A DNA stretch of 64,000 nt, taken from Fodinicurvata fenggangensis DSM 21160. Its GTDB lineage: Bacteria > Pseudomonadota > Alphaproteobacteria > Kiloniellales > DSM-21159. Location: positions 29,811-93,810 of the forward strand of contig NZ_JMLV01000014.1 of assembly GCF_000686045.1 (NCBI RefSeq). The letters are read 5' to 3'. Positions 28,211-37,657 of the stretch are shown here, piece after piece (position 1 is the stretch's first letter; the number at the start of each line of letters is the position of its first letter). Made by a program: the position numbers and the translations under genes. Under the pieces are notes generated by a model. It did not search any database. It saw only the letters and a list, made by a program, of their open reading frames with translations, and was not told the origin of the DNA.

Positions 28211-28670
28211 ACGATATGACCTGAAGCGGCGTGCCCTGGAGGAAGGTCATGTCGATATCGGCGCGGCCGCCATCGCTGAGCACGACCTTGATGCCGCGCA
28301 TGAGAATCTGCCGCTTGGGGCTGGCTTCCTCCACCTCGTGCCAGGACACCCAATCCCGATCCTCCAGACGGCGATCCCGGAAGCCTTCCTGGGTCATCTC
28401 GAGGATTGGCTTTTCCAGACGTTGATCCAGGATCAGCTTGACGATCAGGTAACCCGGCATGGAAATCAGGATGAGAGCGACCAGCCAGCTGACCTGTTCT
28501 TCCCCGTTGCCACCGGACGGGCCCACGATGGCGGCGATGCCGAAGATCACCAGGGCCGTCAGGATCACGAGGTGAGAGATTACCTTCACCTGATCGAAAT
28601 TGAGTTCGAGGCTGTCGGGTTGCGGGGCATTGCGCGCCGAAGTCTTGGTGTTAAACAGCGGAAGCTCCAT
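28122..28670 (-). CDS. Membrane protein with PH-like domain (uncharacterised)
   Basis: A 182-residue leftward frame. Two hydrophobic helices near residues 31-52 and 61-82 (VISHLVILTALVIFGIAAIV; SWLVALILISMPGYLIVKLI) precede a PH-like segment (LEMTQEGFRDRRLEDRDWVS, then WHEVEEASPKRQILMRGIKV) and a very acidic tail (AEGEDETEDK). I know of no defined function. ATG 28670 has only a weak ribosome site. Its 3' end overlaps the surf1 coding sequence by 89 bp in antisense. It is divergent from the M32 carboxypeptidase gene. Confidence 0.72.
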   Translation of the reverse strand: MELPLFNTKTSARNAPQPDSLELNFDQVKVISHLVILTALVIFGIAAIVGPSGGNGEEQVSWLVALILISMPGYLIVKLILDQRLEKPILEMTQEGFRDRRLEDRDWVSWHEVEEASPKRQILMRGIKVVLSDGGRADIDMTFLQGTPLQVISFIQHAARKAEVRRAETEGPAEGEDETEDK

Positions 28671-28712
28671 CTGGCTGCGTGAAAGCCGAACATGATGAGG
28701 AAAGGGTACAGC

Positions 28713-30206
28713 GTGTCCGCATATCAGCAATTGCAACAGCGTTTCAAGCGCCATGGCTGCCTTGATGACGTCCTGGCCGTCCTGAACTGGGATACGGCAG
28801 CCAACATGCCGGCCGGGGGCGCCGAGGTGCGCTCGGAGCAATCGGCGGAACTGGAGGTCATGCAGCACGAACTGCTGACAGCACAGGAAACCGGGGAATT
28901 GCTGATCCAGGCGAAAGAGGAATGCGGCCAGCTCGATGCTTGGCAGGCCGCCAATCTGTACGAGATGGAACGTCTCTGGCGTCATGCCACGGCCGTGCCG
29001 GCCGACCTGGTCGATGCCCTTTCGCGAGCCGCGCAACGCTGCGAGATGATCTGGCGTGACGCCCGACCGGCCTCGGATTTTGCGCAAACGCAGCCGGCCC
29101 TTCAGGAGGTATTGGACCTGACGCGCAAGTCGGCCCAGGCCAAGGCCGAGGCGCTTGATTGCAGTCTTTACGACGCCCTGCTTGACCAGTACGAGCCGGG
29201 TGGCAGCAGTGCGGAAGTGGACGCGATCTTCCAGGATCTGGCGGGCTTCCTGCCGGACTTCCTTCCGCAGGTCCTGGAACGGCAGGCACGGCAACCGGAA
29301 CCTGCCTTGCCAGCTGGGCCTTTCCCTCTGGATCGGCAGGAAGCCCTTGGGCGGCGCCTGATGCAGCAGGTGGGGTTCGATTTCGGGCATGGCCGCCTGG
29401 ACAGTTCTCTGCATCCCTTCTGCGGTGGTGTGCCCGACGACATTCGCCTGACAACGCGCTATGACGAGAACGATTTCGTCTCATCGCTGATGGGCATCCT
29501 GCACGAAACCGGGCACGCCATGTACGAGCGGGGGCTTCCAGCTGACTGGCGTCACCAGCCCGTGGGCATGGCGCGCGGCATGGCCCTGCACGAAAGCCAG
29601 AGCCTGATGATCGAGATGCAGGCCTGCCGCAGCGATGCCTTCCTGAGCTTTCTGGGCCCCTTGCTGGCCGAGACCTTCCCCGGACCTTCAGAGGTCTGGC
29701 AGACGGGCAATCTGGCGCGCATCTACCGCAAGGTGGAGCCGGGCTTCATCCGCGTGGATGCGGACGAGGTGACCTATCCGGCCCATGTGATCCTGCGCTA
29801 TCGCCTGGAGAAGGCCTTGATCGAGGGAGACATGCAGCTGGCCGACCTTCCGGCGGCCTGGAACGACGGGATGAAGGAATTGCTGGGCATCACGCCGCCA
29901 GAGGACCGTCTGGGCTGCCTGCAGGACATTCACTGGTATGCCGGTGCATGGGGCTATTTCCCGACCTATACCCTGGGCGCCATGATCGCTGCCCAGCTGT
30001 TCGACACGGCCCGCAAGCAGGTGCCGGATGTGGAGCAGCGTCTGGGCCAGGGGGATTTCGCCCCCTTGATGGGGTGGCTGAGACAGAATGTGCATGCTTG
30101 GGGCTCCTTCATGGAAACCGGTGCGCTGCTGGAGAAGGCAACCGGACGTTCGTTGGACCCCGAAACCTTCAAGACCCACCTTCGCCAGCGCTACCTGGGA
30201 GGGTGA
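28713..30206 (+). CDS. M32 family metallocarboxypeptidase
   Basis: A zinc carboxypeptidase of the Taq/M32 family removing C-terminal residues from peptides in the cytosol. The motif HETGH sits in GILHETGHAMYERGLP, followed by the downstream glutamate in MALHESQSLMIEMQ; WDTAANMPAGGAEVRSEQ is typical of the N-terminus. I choose GTG 28713 (MSAYQQLQQRF, 497 residues) because AAAGGG lies 7 nt upstream and it matches the usual M32 start; ATG 28692 is in frame. The genes around it (surf1 and thrC) are often near each other in relatives, so this gene and the PH-like gene may be a lineage insertion. Confidence 0.93.
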   Translation: MSAYQQLQQRFKRHGCLDDVLAVLNWDTAANMPAGGAEVRSEQSAELEVMQHELLTAQETGELLIQAKEECGQLDAWQAANLYEMERLWRHATAVPADLVDALSRAAQRCEMIWRDARPASDFAQTQPALQEVLDLTRKSAQAKAEALDCSLYDALLDQYEPGGSSAEVDAIFQDLAGFLPDFLPQVLERQARQPEPALPAGPFPLDRQEALGRRLMQQVGFDFGHGRLDSSLHPFCGGVPDDIRLTTRYDENDFVSSLMGILHETGHAMYERGLPADWRHQPVGMARGMALHESQSLMIEMQACRSDAFLSFLGPLLAETFPGPSEVWQTGNLARIYRKVEPGFIRVDADEVTYPAHVILRYRLEKALIEGDMQLADLPAAWNDGMKELLGITPPEDRLGCLQDIHWYAGAWGYFPTYTLGAMIAAQLFDTARKQVPDVEQRLGQGDFAPLMGWLRQNVHAWGSFMETGALLEKATGRSLDPETFKTHLRQRYLGG

Positions 30207-30294
30207 GTCCGGCCAAGGCCTGGAACGGACAGGCTTGCCGCCCTGCTGGTGCCAAGACTAGAGTGGCCGAGATTTCAGACTGACAGAGGATACC

Positions 30295-31701
30295 TTGCGC
30301 TATTTTTCCACCCGCGGCCACGCGCCGGTCCTGAACTTCGACGACGTCCTGCTGACGGGCCTGGCCCGCGACGGCGGCCTTTACCTGCCGGAAAGCTGGC
30401 CACAGCTGTCCCCCGATCTGCTGCGGTCGCTCTCGGGTGCGCCCTATGCCGAGGTGGCGCGCCAGGTCATGGCGCCCTTCGTGGCCGGATCCGCCATCGA
30501 GGAAGATTTCGGGCGGCTGGTCGCCGAGGCCTATGCCGACTTCGAGCACGCCAGCGTGACTCCGCTGCGCCAGTTGGATCCCGATCTCTGGCTGATGGAA
30601 CTGTTCCACGGGCCGACGCTGGCCTTCAAGGATGTGGCCCTGCAACTTCTGGGGCGGTTGTTCGACGCCGTCCTGGAGGCGCGCGGAGAGCGTTTGACGA
30701 TCGTCGGCGCGACCTCGGGTGATACTGGATCGGCGGCCATTGAGGCCTGTCGCGACCGGGAGCGGGTGGATATCTTCATCCTGCATCCGCACGGCCGGAC
30801 CTCAGAGGTCCAGCGCCGGCAGATGACCACGGTGGAAGCGCCCAACGTCCACAACATCGCGGTCGAAGGCACCTTTGACGACTGCCAGGATCTCGTGAAG
30901 GCCATGTTCAATGACGCGGCCTTCCGCGACCGTCTGCAGATGTCGGCGGTGAACTCCATCAATTGGGCACGGATCATGGCCCAGATCGTCTATTACGTGC
31001 AGGCGGCCGTCAGCCTGGGGGCGCCGGAACGCCGGGTTTCCTTCTCGGTGCCGACGGGCAATTTCGGGAACGTCTTTGCCGGCTATGCCGCCCGGCGCAT
31101 GGGAGTGCCGATCGAACGTCTGCTTGTCGGCTCCAACAGCAACGACATCCTGACCCGATTCTTCGAGAGCGGAGTCATGGCCGTGGAAGAGGTGCAGCCG
31201 ACTCTGTCGCCCTCGATGGACATCCAGGTTTCCAGCAACTTCGAGCGTCTGCTCTGCGACATTTATGAGCGCGATGGCGACCGCTTGACGGAAACGCTGG
31301 AGGGCTTTCGCAAGGAAGGACAGTTCCGGATCGATCCGGAACTGTTTGCCGCCTTGCCCTTCGAGGGGCATCGCCTGGACGATGCGGAAACCCTGGCGGA
31401 GATCGAACGGTCCTATCAGGCCTATGGCGAGTTGCTCGATCCGCACACGGCTATCGGCGTGGCCTCGGCACGGCAGTCCGCGACCCGGCGGCCGGAAACC
31501 CCCAGCGTGGCCTTGGCCACGGCGCATCCGGCCAAGTTTCCCGATGCCGTCTTCAAGGCTACGGGCAAGCGGCCCGAATTGCCGGAGCGATTATCCGATC
31601 TTTATGAACGACAGGAGCGCTATGTGACTCTGCCCGGTGAACTTGCCCGCCTGCAGACCTATATCGAGGGACACGCGCGAATTACGAAGGATGTTGCATG
31701 A
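30295..31701 (+). CDS. thrC: Threonine synthase
   Basis: PLP enzyme converting O-phosphohomoserine to threonine. 468 residues, long (fungal/proteobacterial) type: MRYFSTRGHAPVLNFDDVLL at the start, PLP lysine in FHGPTLAFKDVALQLLG, phosphate-binding VGATSGDTGSAAIEA, and SVPTGNFGNVFAGYAARRMG. The start is TTG 30295 with GAGGAT correctly spaced; no better ATG exists. The stop overlaps the M16 peptidase start by 4 bp. thrB is elsewhere, at 37654. Confidence 0.96.
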   Translation: MRYFSTRGHAPVLNFDDVLLTGLARDGGLYLPESWPQLSPDLLRSLSGAPYAEVARQVMAPFVAGSAIEEDFGRLVAEAYADFEHASVTPLRQLDPDLWLMELFHGPTLAFKDVALQLLGRLFDAVLEARGERLTIVGATSGDTGSAAIEACRDRERVDIFILHPHGRTSEVQRRQMTTVEAPNVHNIAVEGTFDDCQDLVKAMFNDAAFRDRLQMSAVNSINWARIMAQIVYYVQAAVSLGAPERRVSFSVPTGNFGNVFAGYAARRMGVPIERLLVGSNSNDILTRFFESGVMAVEEVQPTLSPSMDIQVSSNFERLLCDIYERDGDRLTETLEGFRKEGQFRIDPELFAALPFEGHRLDDAETLAEIERSYQAYGELLDPHTAIGVASARQSATRRPETPSVALATAHPAKFPDAVFKATGKRPELPERLSDLYERQERYVTLPGELARLQTYIEGHARITKDVA

Positions 31702-32996
31702 CGGTACAGGTTTCCCGACTTGAGAATGGCCTGACGGTGGCCACGGACCGGATGGAGGAGGCCGAGACGGTTTCGCTCGGTGTCTGGATCGGTGTGGGCA
31801 CGCGTCACGAGGTGGCCGAACAGAACGGTGTAGCGCACCTGCTGGAACACATGATGTTCAAGGGGACGCAGCGCCGCAGTGCGCGGGCCATCGCCGAGGA
31901 AATCGAAGCCGTCGGCGGCCTTTTGAATGCTTATACCGGCCGCGAAACCACGGCCTATCATGCCAAGGTCCTGACCGAGGACCTGCCCCTGGCGCTCGAC
32001 CTGGTCGCGGACATCCTGCAGGACTCCCGCCATGATGCCGCGGAGCTGGACCGCGAACGCTCGGTGGTGCTGCAAGAGATCGGGCAGGCCGAGGATACGC
32101 CCGATGACATCATCTTCGACCTGTTCCAGGAAACGGCCTATCCGGAGCAGGGCATCGGCCGGCCGGTCCTGGGCCGCCCCGACATTGTCCAGAGCCTGCA
32201 GCGTGATGACCTGGTCGGTTTCCAGTCCCAGCGCTATGGCGCAGAGCGGATGGTGCTTTCGGCGGCCGGCCAGGTGGAGCATGAGGATTTCGTGGCCCGT
32301 GCGGCGGCGGCTTTCGGCTCCCTGCCCAGCCGCAGTCATCTGCCTCAGGAAGGTGCCCGCTATCAGGGCGGCGACCTGCGGATCCAGCGCGACCTCGAGC
32401 AGGTCCATGTCCTGCTGGGCTTCGACGGCGTGGGCTATGCCGATCCGGATTACTATCCCGCTGCCGTCTTCTCGTCCCTGCTGGGCGGGGGCATGTCCTC
32501 GCGCCTGTTCCAGGAGATACGGGAGGTGCGGGGCCTGGTGTACAGCATTTTCGCCTTTCATGGCGGACAGACGGACAGCGGTCTGTTCGGGATCTATGCC
32601 GGAACCGGGGAATCCGAGGCCGGCGAATTGATGCCCGTGATCTGCGATGAAATCCTGAAAGCGGCCGAAGCGCCCATCACCGACGAGGAACTTGCGCGTG
32701 CCAAGGCACAGCTGAAGGCCGGAATATTGATGGGGCGCGAGCGCAGCGACAATCGGGCGGAACACCTGGCCAGCCAGATTCTGGTGCACGGGCGCCCCCT
32801 GGAAACCGAGGAGATCGTGGCCGAGGTCGAGGGCGTGACGCAGCAGGATATCCAGCGCTTTGCCGCGCGGATGCTTGCAGGGACACCGACCCTGACCACA
32901 TTGGGGCCGATTTCGCGTATCGAAAGCCACGACAGCGTGACGGCCCGTTTGAAGTCGGCGGCCGACCCCGTCGTGCAGCAGGCTGCCGAGGTCTGA
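31698..32996 (+). CDS. M16 (pitrilysin-like) zinc peptidase
   Basis: Resembles the mitochondrial processing peptidase beta type found beside thrC in alphaproteobacteria. 432 residues; inverted zinc motif HLLEH in NGVAHLLEHMMFKGTQRRSA with the distal glutamate in ERSVVLQEIGQAED. The C-terminal half is the inactive M16 repeat (GLVYSIFAFHGGQTDSGLFG). No signal peptide. Start ATG 31698 overlaps the thrC stop (ATGA), so the genes are coupled. Confidence 0.94.
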   Translation: MTVQVSRLENGLTVATDRMEEAETVSLGVWIGVGTRHEVAEQNGVAHLLEHMMFKGTQRRSARAIAEEIEAVGGLLNAYTGRETTAYHAKVLTEDLPLALDLVADILQDSRHDAAELDRERSVVLQEIGQAEDTPDDIIFDLFQETAYPEQGIGRPVLGRPDIVQSLQRDDLVGFQSQRYGAERMVLSAAGQVEHEDFVARAAAAFGSLPSRSHLPQEGARYQGGDLRIQRDLEQVHVLLGFDGVGYADPDYYPAAVFSSLLGGGMSSRLFQEIREVRGLVYSIFAFHGGQTDSGLFGIYAGTGESEAGELMPVICDEILKAAEAPITDEELARAKAQLKAGILMGRERSDNRAEHLASQILVHGRPLETEEIVAEVEGVTQQDIQRFAARMLAGTPTLTTLGPISRIESHDSVTARLKSAADPVVQQAAEV

Positions 32997-33004
32997 GGCA
33001 CGAC

Positions 33005-33616
33005 ATGCTGCGGCCGCTGTTCTCCACGGACGCGCCCGGACCCGTTCTTTCGTCCCGAAACCTGGTGCTGCGCCTGCCGGAAACCAGGGATTACCGCCAA
33101 TGGTCTGACCTGCGTGAGCGCAGTCGCGAATTCCTGAAACCCTGGGAGCCGAGTTGGCCGCGGGACAGCCTGACACGCCGGGCCTATAGGGCGCGTGTGC
33201 GCCAGGGCGTGGCCGATGTCCGCGAGGACACGGCCTACAGTTTCCTGATCTTCCGGCGCAAGGACGAGGTCCTGCTGGGCGGGGTGACGGTCGGCCACAT
33301 CAGGCGGGGGGCCGCGCAATCCGCCAGCATCGGCTACTGGATCGGGGTTGACCACGCACGGCAGGGCTACATGTCCGAAGCCTTGAGCTCGGTCCTGAAA
33401 TTCTGTTTCGATGCCTTGCGTCTGAATCGGGTCGAGGCGGCCTGCCTGCCGCACAATACGGCCAGCCGCGGGCTGCTGGAAAAGATCGGCTTCGTGGAGG
33501 AGGGGGTGGCCCGCGAGTACTTCCGTATCGACGGGGTCTGGCAGGACCACGTCCTCTATGCCTTTCTGGAGCGCGACCGGCGGTTCAAGACCGTACTTGA
33601 GAACGCAACGCGCTGA
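33005..33616 (+). CDS. GNAT N-acetyltransferase (RimJ-like)
   Basis: A 203-residue GCN5-related acetyltransferase. It starts with LVLRLPETRDYRQWSDLRER, contains the central strand LLGGVTVGHIRRG, the acetyl-CoA site region IGYWIGVDHARQGYMSEALS and the terminal strand-helix NTASRGLLEKIGFVEEG. The pattern is that of RimJ/RimL, which acetylate ribosomal protein N-termini; the substrate is not proven. It starts 8 bp after the M16 gene and likely ends the thrC operon. Convergent with yqgE. Confidence 0.9.
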   Translation: MLRPLFSTDAPGPVLSSRNLVLRLPETRDYRQWSDLRERSREFLKPWEPSWPRDSLTRRAYRARVRQGVADVREDTAYSFLIFRRKDEVLLGGVTVGHIRRGAAQSASIGYWIGVDHARQGYMSEALSSVLKFCFDALRLNRVEAACLPHNTASRGLLEKIGFVEEGVAREYFRIDGVWQDHVLYAFLERDRRFKTVLENATR

Positions 33617-33627
33617 GGCTGTGGAAA

Positions 33628-34206
33628 TCAGGCGTGGCCGGCAGCGCCCGACAGTTTGCTGACATCGAAGCCAAGCTTGCCGATGGCCTTGTTCCATTTC
33701 TCCTCCAGGTCCGGCTGGAAGATCAGGTCGGGGTCGGGTTCGACCGTCAGCCAGCCATTGGCCTGGAGTTCTTCGTCAAGCTGCCCCGGTCCCCAGCCCG
33801 CATAGCCGATCGCCAGCAGGCTGTGGTGTGGGCCCTGGCCATTGGCCATGTCCTTGAGGATGTCGATGGTGGCCGTCAGGGCCACCTCGTCGCAGATACG
33901 CAGGCTGCTGTCCTGTAGATATTCGGAACTGTGAAGCACGAAGCCGCGACCGGTCTCCACAGGGCCACCGAAATGCACGCGGATGGTTTCGTCGGCGCTG
34001 CTGTGGTCGATGTCCAGCTGTTGCAGAAGGTCTGGAAAGGTCAGGCTCTCGACCAACTGGTTGATGACAATGCCCATTGCACCTTCGGCGCTGTGAGCGC
34101 AGAGATAGATGACGCTGCGCTCGAAACGCGGGTCGCTCATGCCGGGCATGGCGACGAGAAGCTGGCCTTCTAGGTAGTTTGCCTGGTCTGTCTCTGAACT
34201 TGTCAT
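33628..34206 (-). CDS. YqgE/AlgH family protein (UPF0301)
   Basis: 192 residues with the family signatures YLEGQLLVAMPGMSDPRFER, VIYLCAHSAEGAMGIVINQL, HFGGPVETGRGFVLHS and AIGYAGWGPGQLDEELQANG. AlgH was linked to alginate regulation in Pseudomonas, but its biochemical role is unresolved. ATG 34206 gives the usual length; the frame is open back to 34263. Divergent from the disulfide reductase gene with a 139-bp gap. Confidence 0.93.
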   Translation of the reverse strand: MTSSETDQANYLEGQLLVAMPGMSDPRFERSVIYLCAHSAEGAMGIVINQLVESLTFPDLLQQLDIDHSSADETIRVHFGGPVETGRGFVLHSSEYLQDSSLRICDEVALTATIDILKDMANGQGPHHSLLAIGYAGWGPGQLDEELQANGWLTVEPDPDLIFQPDLEEKWNKAIGKLGFDVSKLSGAAGHA

Positions 34207-34345
34207 ACCTGGATACCGGTCTCCTAAGCTGTTCGTGAGCGGCTTCACGCGACGCTTCGCCACGCATCAGCTGTCTTGCTGGATCAAGGCTGTAACACCA
34301 TGATTATACAGATAGTGCCTCCAAGCGTTAACGCCAGGGAAAGAC

Positions 34346-36532
34346 GTGGCAAGGATTAAATTTCTCATGGATGCCCTTAGCCGGCCATGGGCCATGTTGC
34401 CGTGGCTGCTGCTCGCCCTCCTGCTGCCCCTGTCCAACGCCCTGGCGGAAGCCGGCGATTGGGCGGAAAACGAGCACAGCCGTGTTCGCCTGATTTCCGC
34501 CCAGGATGCCGTCGGCGAGTCCGAGGCGCTTTCGCTGGGCGTACAGGTGGAGCTCGATCCCGGCTGGAAGACCTACTGGCGCTCGCCCGGCGATGCCGGG
34601 TATCCCATCAGCCTGGATTGGAGCGGCTCGGAGAACCTGAAGGAAGCGCGTCTGGACTGGCCGGTTCCGCACCGCTTCGAACTGTTCGATCTGCAGACCT
34701 TCGGCTATGAAGAGGAAGTGGTCTTCCCGCTGACCCTCGTTCCGGAAACGCCGGGCCAGCCCATGAAGTTGCGTGCCACGGCGGATTACCTGGTCTGCGA
34801 GGAGGTCTGCATTCCCTTCGAGGAACGGCTTTCACTGGACCTGCCTTCCGGTGAGGCCGGGTCGGCACGCGAAACCTTCCTGATCGAACTCTATCGTGCG
34901 CGTGTGCCCCAGGGACCGGAGCAGAGTCCCTTGCGGATCGAGCAGGCCAGCTTCGCGCAGCAGGATGGCGAGAACGGCCGGTTGCTGGTCGAGGCCACGG
35001 CCGAACAGCCGATGGAGTCACCGGACCTGCTGGTCGAGGGGGCAGAGGGGTACCGTTTCGGAAAGCCGGAGGTCAGCCTGCAGCAGGATGGGCATTCCGC
35101 GCGCCTGGTGTTGCCGGTGACAGGGCGACCGGCCTCGGCCGAAACGGGTCTGTCGGAACGTGAACTGACACTGACGCTGACGGATCGGGACCATGGCCTG
35201 GAACAGCGCCTGGTTCCGGGCCGGGCCTCGGCAGGACCGGCAACGGCGGCCGCACCGGCTGCATCGAGTGGGAACCTGTTGCTCTATGTGGGCATCGCGC
35301 TGCTTGGGGGACTGATCCTGAATGTCATGCCCTGTGTCCTGCCGGTGCTGTCGATCAAGCTGCTCTCGCTGGTGCGCCATGGTGGTGCAGAGCGGCGCAA
35401 GATCCGGCTGTCCTTCCTGGCCAGCACGGCGGGCATTCTGTCCTTCTTCATCTTGCTGGCCCTGGGGGCCATTGCCCTGAAACTGGCCGGCGCGTCGGTC
35501 GGCTGGGGGATCCAGTTCCAGCAGCCGCTGTTCCTGTTGATCATTGGGCTGGTTCTGGTGCTGTTCGCCGCCAATCTGTTCGGCCTTTTCGAAATTTCGC
35601 TGCCGGGCCGACTTTCTACGGCTGCGGCACAGGCGGGACAGGGACGCGAGGGACTGAGCGGCGCCTACCTGACGGGGGCTTTCGCTGCCGTCCTGGCCAC
35701 GCCCTGCTCGGCACCCTTCGTCGGTACGGCCGTGGGATTTGCGCTGACACGTGGCCCAATGGAAATCCTGGCGATCTTCCTGGCACTGGGGACAGGCCTT
35801 GCCTTGCCCTATCTTCTGATCGCGGCCTGGCCCGCCCTGGCGGGCGCCTTGCCGAAACCAGGACGCTGGATGGTGGTGCTGCGCCGCATCCTGGGTCTGG
35901 CCCTGCTGGCCAGTGCGCTCTGGGTCTTGATGGTACTGTCCGTGCAGTTGTCAGCCCTGGCGGCCTGGTTGTCCGGCATCCTGTTTGCCCTGCTGCTGTT
36001 TGTGCTCTGGTTGCGGCACAGGAACCAGCTGCCCTATGGGCCGGCGGTGGGGATTGCCGGCATCATTGCCGTGGGCGCCCTGGGGATCGCCCTGCCGGGC
36101 ATGCCGTTCGGGGAAGGGCCGTCCAGTTCCACGGCCGCGCCGCAATCCACGGCCGCCGGAGAGGTGGACTGGCGGTCCTTCGCACCAGACGAGATCGCCC
36201 GCGAGGTCGAGCGAGGCCGGGTGGTCTTTGTCGACGTGACGGCCGAGTGGTGTATCACCTGCCAGGTCAACAAGACGCTGGTGCTGGACGGTGCGCCCGT
36301 CGCCGACCTGCTGGCCGAAGACGCGGTGGTGACCATGCGCGGTGACTGGACGAAGCCGGATCAGCGGATTTCCGATTACCTGGCCCGCCACGGCCGTTAC
36401 GGAATTCCCTTCAATATCGTCTATGGCCCCGGTGCGCCTGAGGGCATCGTCCTGCCCGAAGTCCTGAGCGAAGGACGTGTCCTGGCGGCCATCGAGGAGG
36501 CGGCCGGTGGCGAGGTGGCAGCACTGCAGTGA
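34346..36532 (+). CDS. DsbD/ScsB-type thiol:disulfide reductase
   Basis: Carries electrons from cytosolic thioredoxin across the membrane to periplasmic thiol proteins. 728 residues: signal peptide (ends SNALAEA), periplasmic N-domain (TYWRSPGDAGYPISLDWSG; cysteines C151 and C155 in DYLVCEEVCIPFEE), eight-helix membrane domain with cysteines in NVMPCVLPVLSIKL and LATPCSAPFVGTAVG, and a C-terminal thioredoxin domain with C636/C639 in DVTAEWCITCQVNKT. The N-domain type resembles ScsB more than E. coli DsbD. GTG 34346 or ATG 34367 could start it; both leave a signal peptide. Confidence 0.92.
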   Translation: MARIKFLMDALSRPWAMLPWLLLALLLPLSNALAEAGDWAENEHSRVRLISAQDAVGESEALSLGVQVELDPGWKTYWRSPGDAGYPISLDWSGSENLKEARLDWPVPHRFELFDLQTFGYEEEVVFPLTLVPETPGQPMKLRATADYLVCEEVCIPFEERLSLDLPSGEAGSARETFLIELYRARVPQGPEQSPLRIEQASFAQQDGENGRLLVEATAEQPMESPDLLVEGAEGYRFGKPEVSLQQDGHSARLVLPVTGRPASAETGLSERELTLTLTDRDHGLEQRLVPGRASAGPATAAAPAASSGNLLLYVGIALLGGLILNVMPCVLPVLSIKLLSLVRHGGAERRKIRLSFLASTAGILSFFILLALGAIALKLAGASVGWGIQFQQPLFLLIIGLVLVLFAANLFGLFEISLPGRLSTAAAQAGQGREGLSGAYLTGAFAAVLATPCSAPFVGTAVGFALTRGPMEILAIFLALGTGLALPYLLIAAWPALAGALPKPGRWMVVLRRILGLALLASALWVLMVLSVQLSALAAWLSGILFALLLFVLWLRHRNQLPYGPAVGIAGIIAVGALGIALPGMPFGEGPSSSTAAPQSTAAGEVDWRSFAPDEIAREVERGRVVFVDVTAEWCITCQVNKTLVLDGAPVADLLAEDAVVTMRGDWTKPDQRISDYLARHGRYGIPFNIVYGPGAPEGIVLPEVLSEGRVLAAIEEAAGGEVAALQ

Positions 36533-36644
36533 TGCAGATCCACGAATCAGGAGGCTTGGCACCACCCGGCCACTCGCCTAGGGTCCCTGTGACCGATCCA
36601 TCGCCATCGACGCATGGCACAGACAACAAAGGAAATTTGGCGAT

Positions 36645-37127
36645 ATGACCATCTCAGTGGGAGAACAACTGCCCAGCGGAAAGCTCTGGATGAAGACGGA
36701 AGACGGTGTGCAGGAGATCGACACCGACGAGTTTTTCGCCAACAAGAAGGTAGTGGTTTTTGCGTTGCCGGGGGCCTTCACCCCGACCTGTTCGGCCAAG
36801 CACCTGCCGGGCTATGTGCAGCATGCCCAGGCGTTCTTCGACAAGGGCGTGGACGCCATCATCTGCCTGTCCGTGAACGATGCATTCGTCATGGACGCCT
36901 GGGGCAAGGACCAGAAGGTCGACGGCAAGGTCATGATGGTGGCCGACGGCAACGCCGACTTCTCCAAGGCGCTGGGCCTGTCCATGGACGTGAGTGCACG
37001 CGGCATGGGCATCCGCTCCCAGCGCTATTCCATGCTGGTGGAGAACGGTGTGGTGAAACTGCTGAACGTCGAAGAGCCTGGCGCCTTCGAAGTTTCCGGC
37101 GCCGAAACCATGCTGCGGGCGCTCTGA
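36645..37127 (+). CDS. Peroxiredoxin, Prx5/AhpE-like group
   Basis: A 160-residue thiol peroxidase. The peroxidatic cysteine C49 lies in ALPGAFTPTCSAKHLPGY, the typical Prx5 context. SVNDAFVMDAWGK and the conserved arginine near SARGMGIRSQRYSMLVENG complete the active site. Reduces H2O2 and organic peroxides using glutathione or thioredoxin systems; the donor is not evident. AAAGGA precedes ATG 36645. It follows the reductase by 112 bp, possibly as a separate unit. Confidence 0.94.
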   Translation: MTISVGEQLPSGKLWMKTEDGVQEIDTDEFFANKKVVVFALPGAFTPTCSAKHLPGYVQHAQAFFDKGVDAIICLSVNDAFVMDAWGKDQKVDGKVMMVADGNADFSKALGLSMDVSARGMGIRSQRYSMLVENGVVKLLNVEEPGAFEVSGAETMLRAL

Positions 37128-37137
37128 TACCTTTTTG

Positions 37138-37173
37138 ATGACCGGGGCCAATGTTTACCTTGGCCCCGGTCAT
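37138..37173. terminator. 14-bp stem hairpin between peroxiredoxin and rnhA
   Basis: ATGACCGGGGCCAA (37138-37151) and TTGGCCCCGGTCAT (37160-37173) form a perfect 14-bp stem with an 8-nt loop, 10 bp after the peroxiredoxin stop and 22 bp from the convergent rnhA stop. There is no T-run after the stem on the plus strand, but on the minus strand the CAAAAAGG that follows is A-rich, not T-rich. Probably a shared bidirectional transcript end. Confidence 0.6.
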
Positions 37174-37195
37174 CCCTCGACAGAGTCTCAGTGCT

Positions 37196-37657
37196 TTAAT
37201 CGATGGAGGGCCGATAGGCCTTGAGCGCTTCGCGGGCCAGGGCATCGCAGCGTTCGTTCTCGTCGTGGCCGCTGTGGCCCTTGATCCAGTGCCAGTCGAT
37301 GTTGTGCTGCTCCGTGGCCTTCAGGAGGCGTTCCCAGAGGTCGCGGTTCTTGACCGCCTTCTTGCCGGAGGTCTTCCAGCCGTTGCGCTGCCAGGAATGG
37401 ATCCATTTCGTGATGCCGTCGCGCAGGTAGACGCTGTCCGTGGTCAGATCCACCTTGGCCGGACGCTTGAGTGCTTCGAGCGCGGCCACGGCTGCCATCA
37501 GTTCCATGCGGTTGTTCGTGGTCTCGGGCTCACCGCCTGACAGTTCCTTCTCGTTACCCCGCCAGCGCAGCAGGGCGCCCCACCCTCCGGGGCCGGGATT
37601 GCCGCTGCAGGCGCCGTCCGTGAATATCTCGATCCGGTCGGTTTCAGGAACGCTCAT
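37196..37657 (-). CDS. rnhA: Ribonuclease HI
   Basis: Cleaves RNA in RNA-DNA hybrids. 153 residues with the catalytic acids in [39 protein letters not shown] (E) and [12 protein letters not shown] (D), plus [15 protein letters not shown]. Start ATG 37657 overlaps the thrB stop by 4 bp, the normal alphaproteobacterial order ispH-thrB-rnhA. Confidence 0.97.
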   Translation of the reverse strand: MSVPETDRIEIFTDGACSGNPGPGGWGALLRWRGNEKELSGGEPETTNNRMELMAAVAALEALKRPAKVDLTTDSVYLRDGITKWIHSWQRNGWKTSGKKAVKNRDLWERLLKATEQHNIDWHWIKGHSGHDENERCDALAREALKAYRPSID

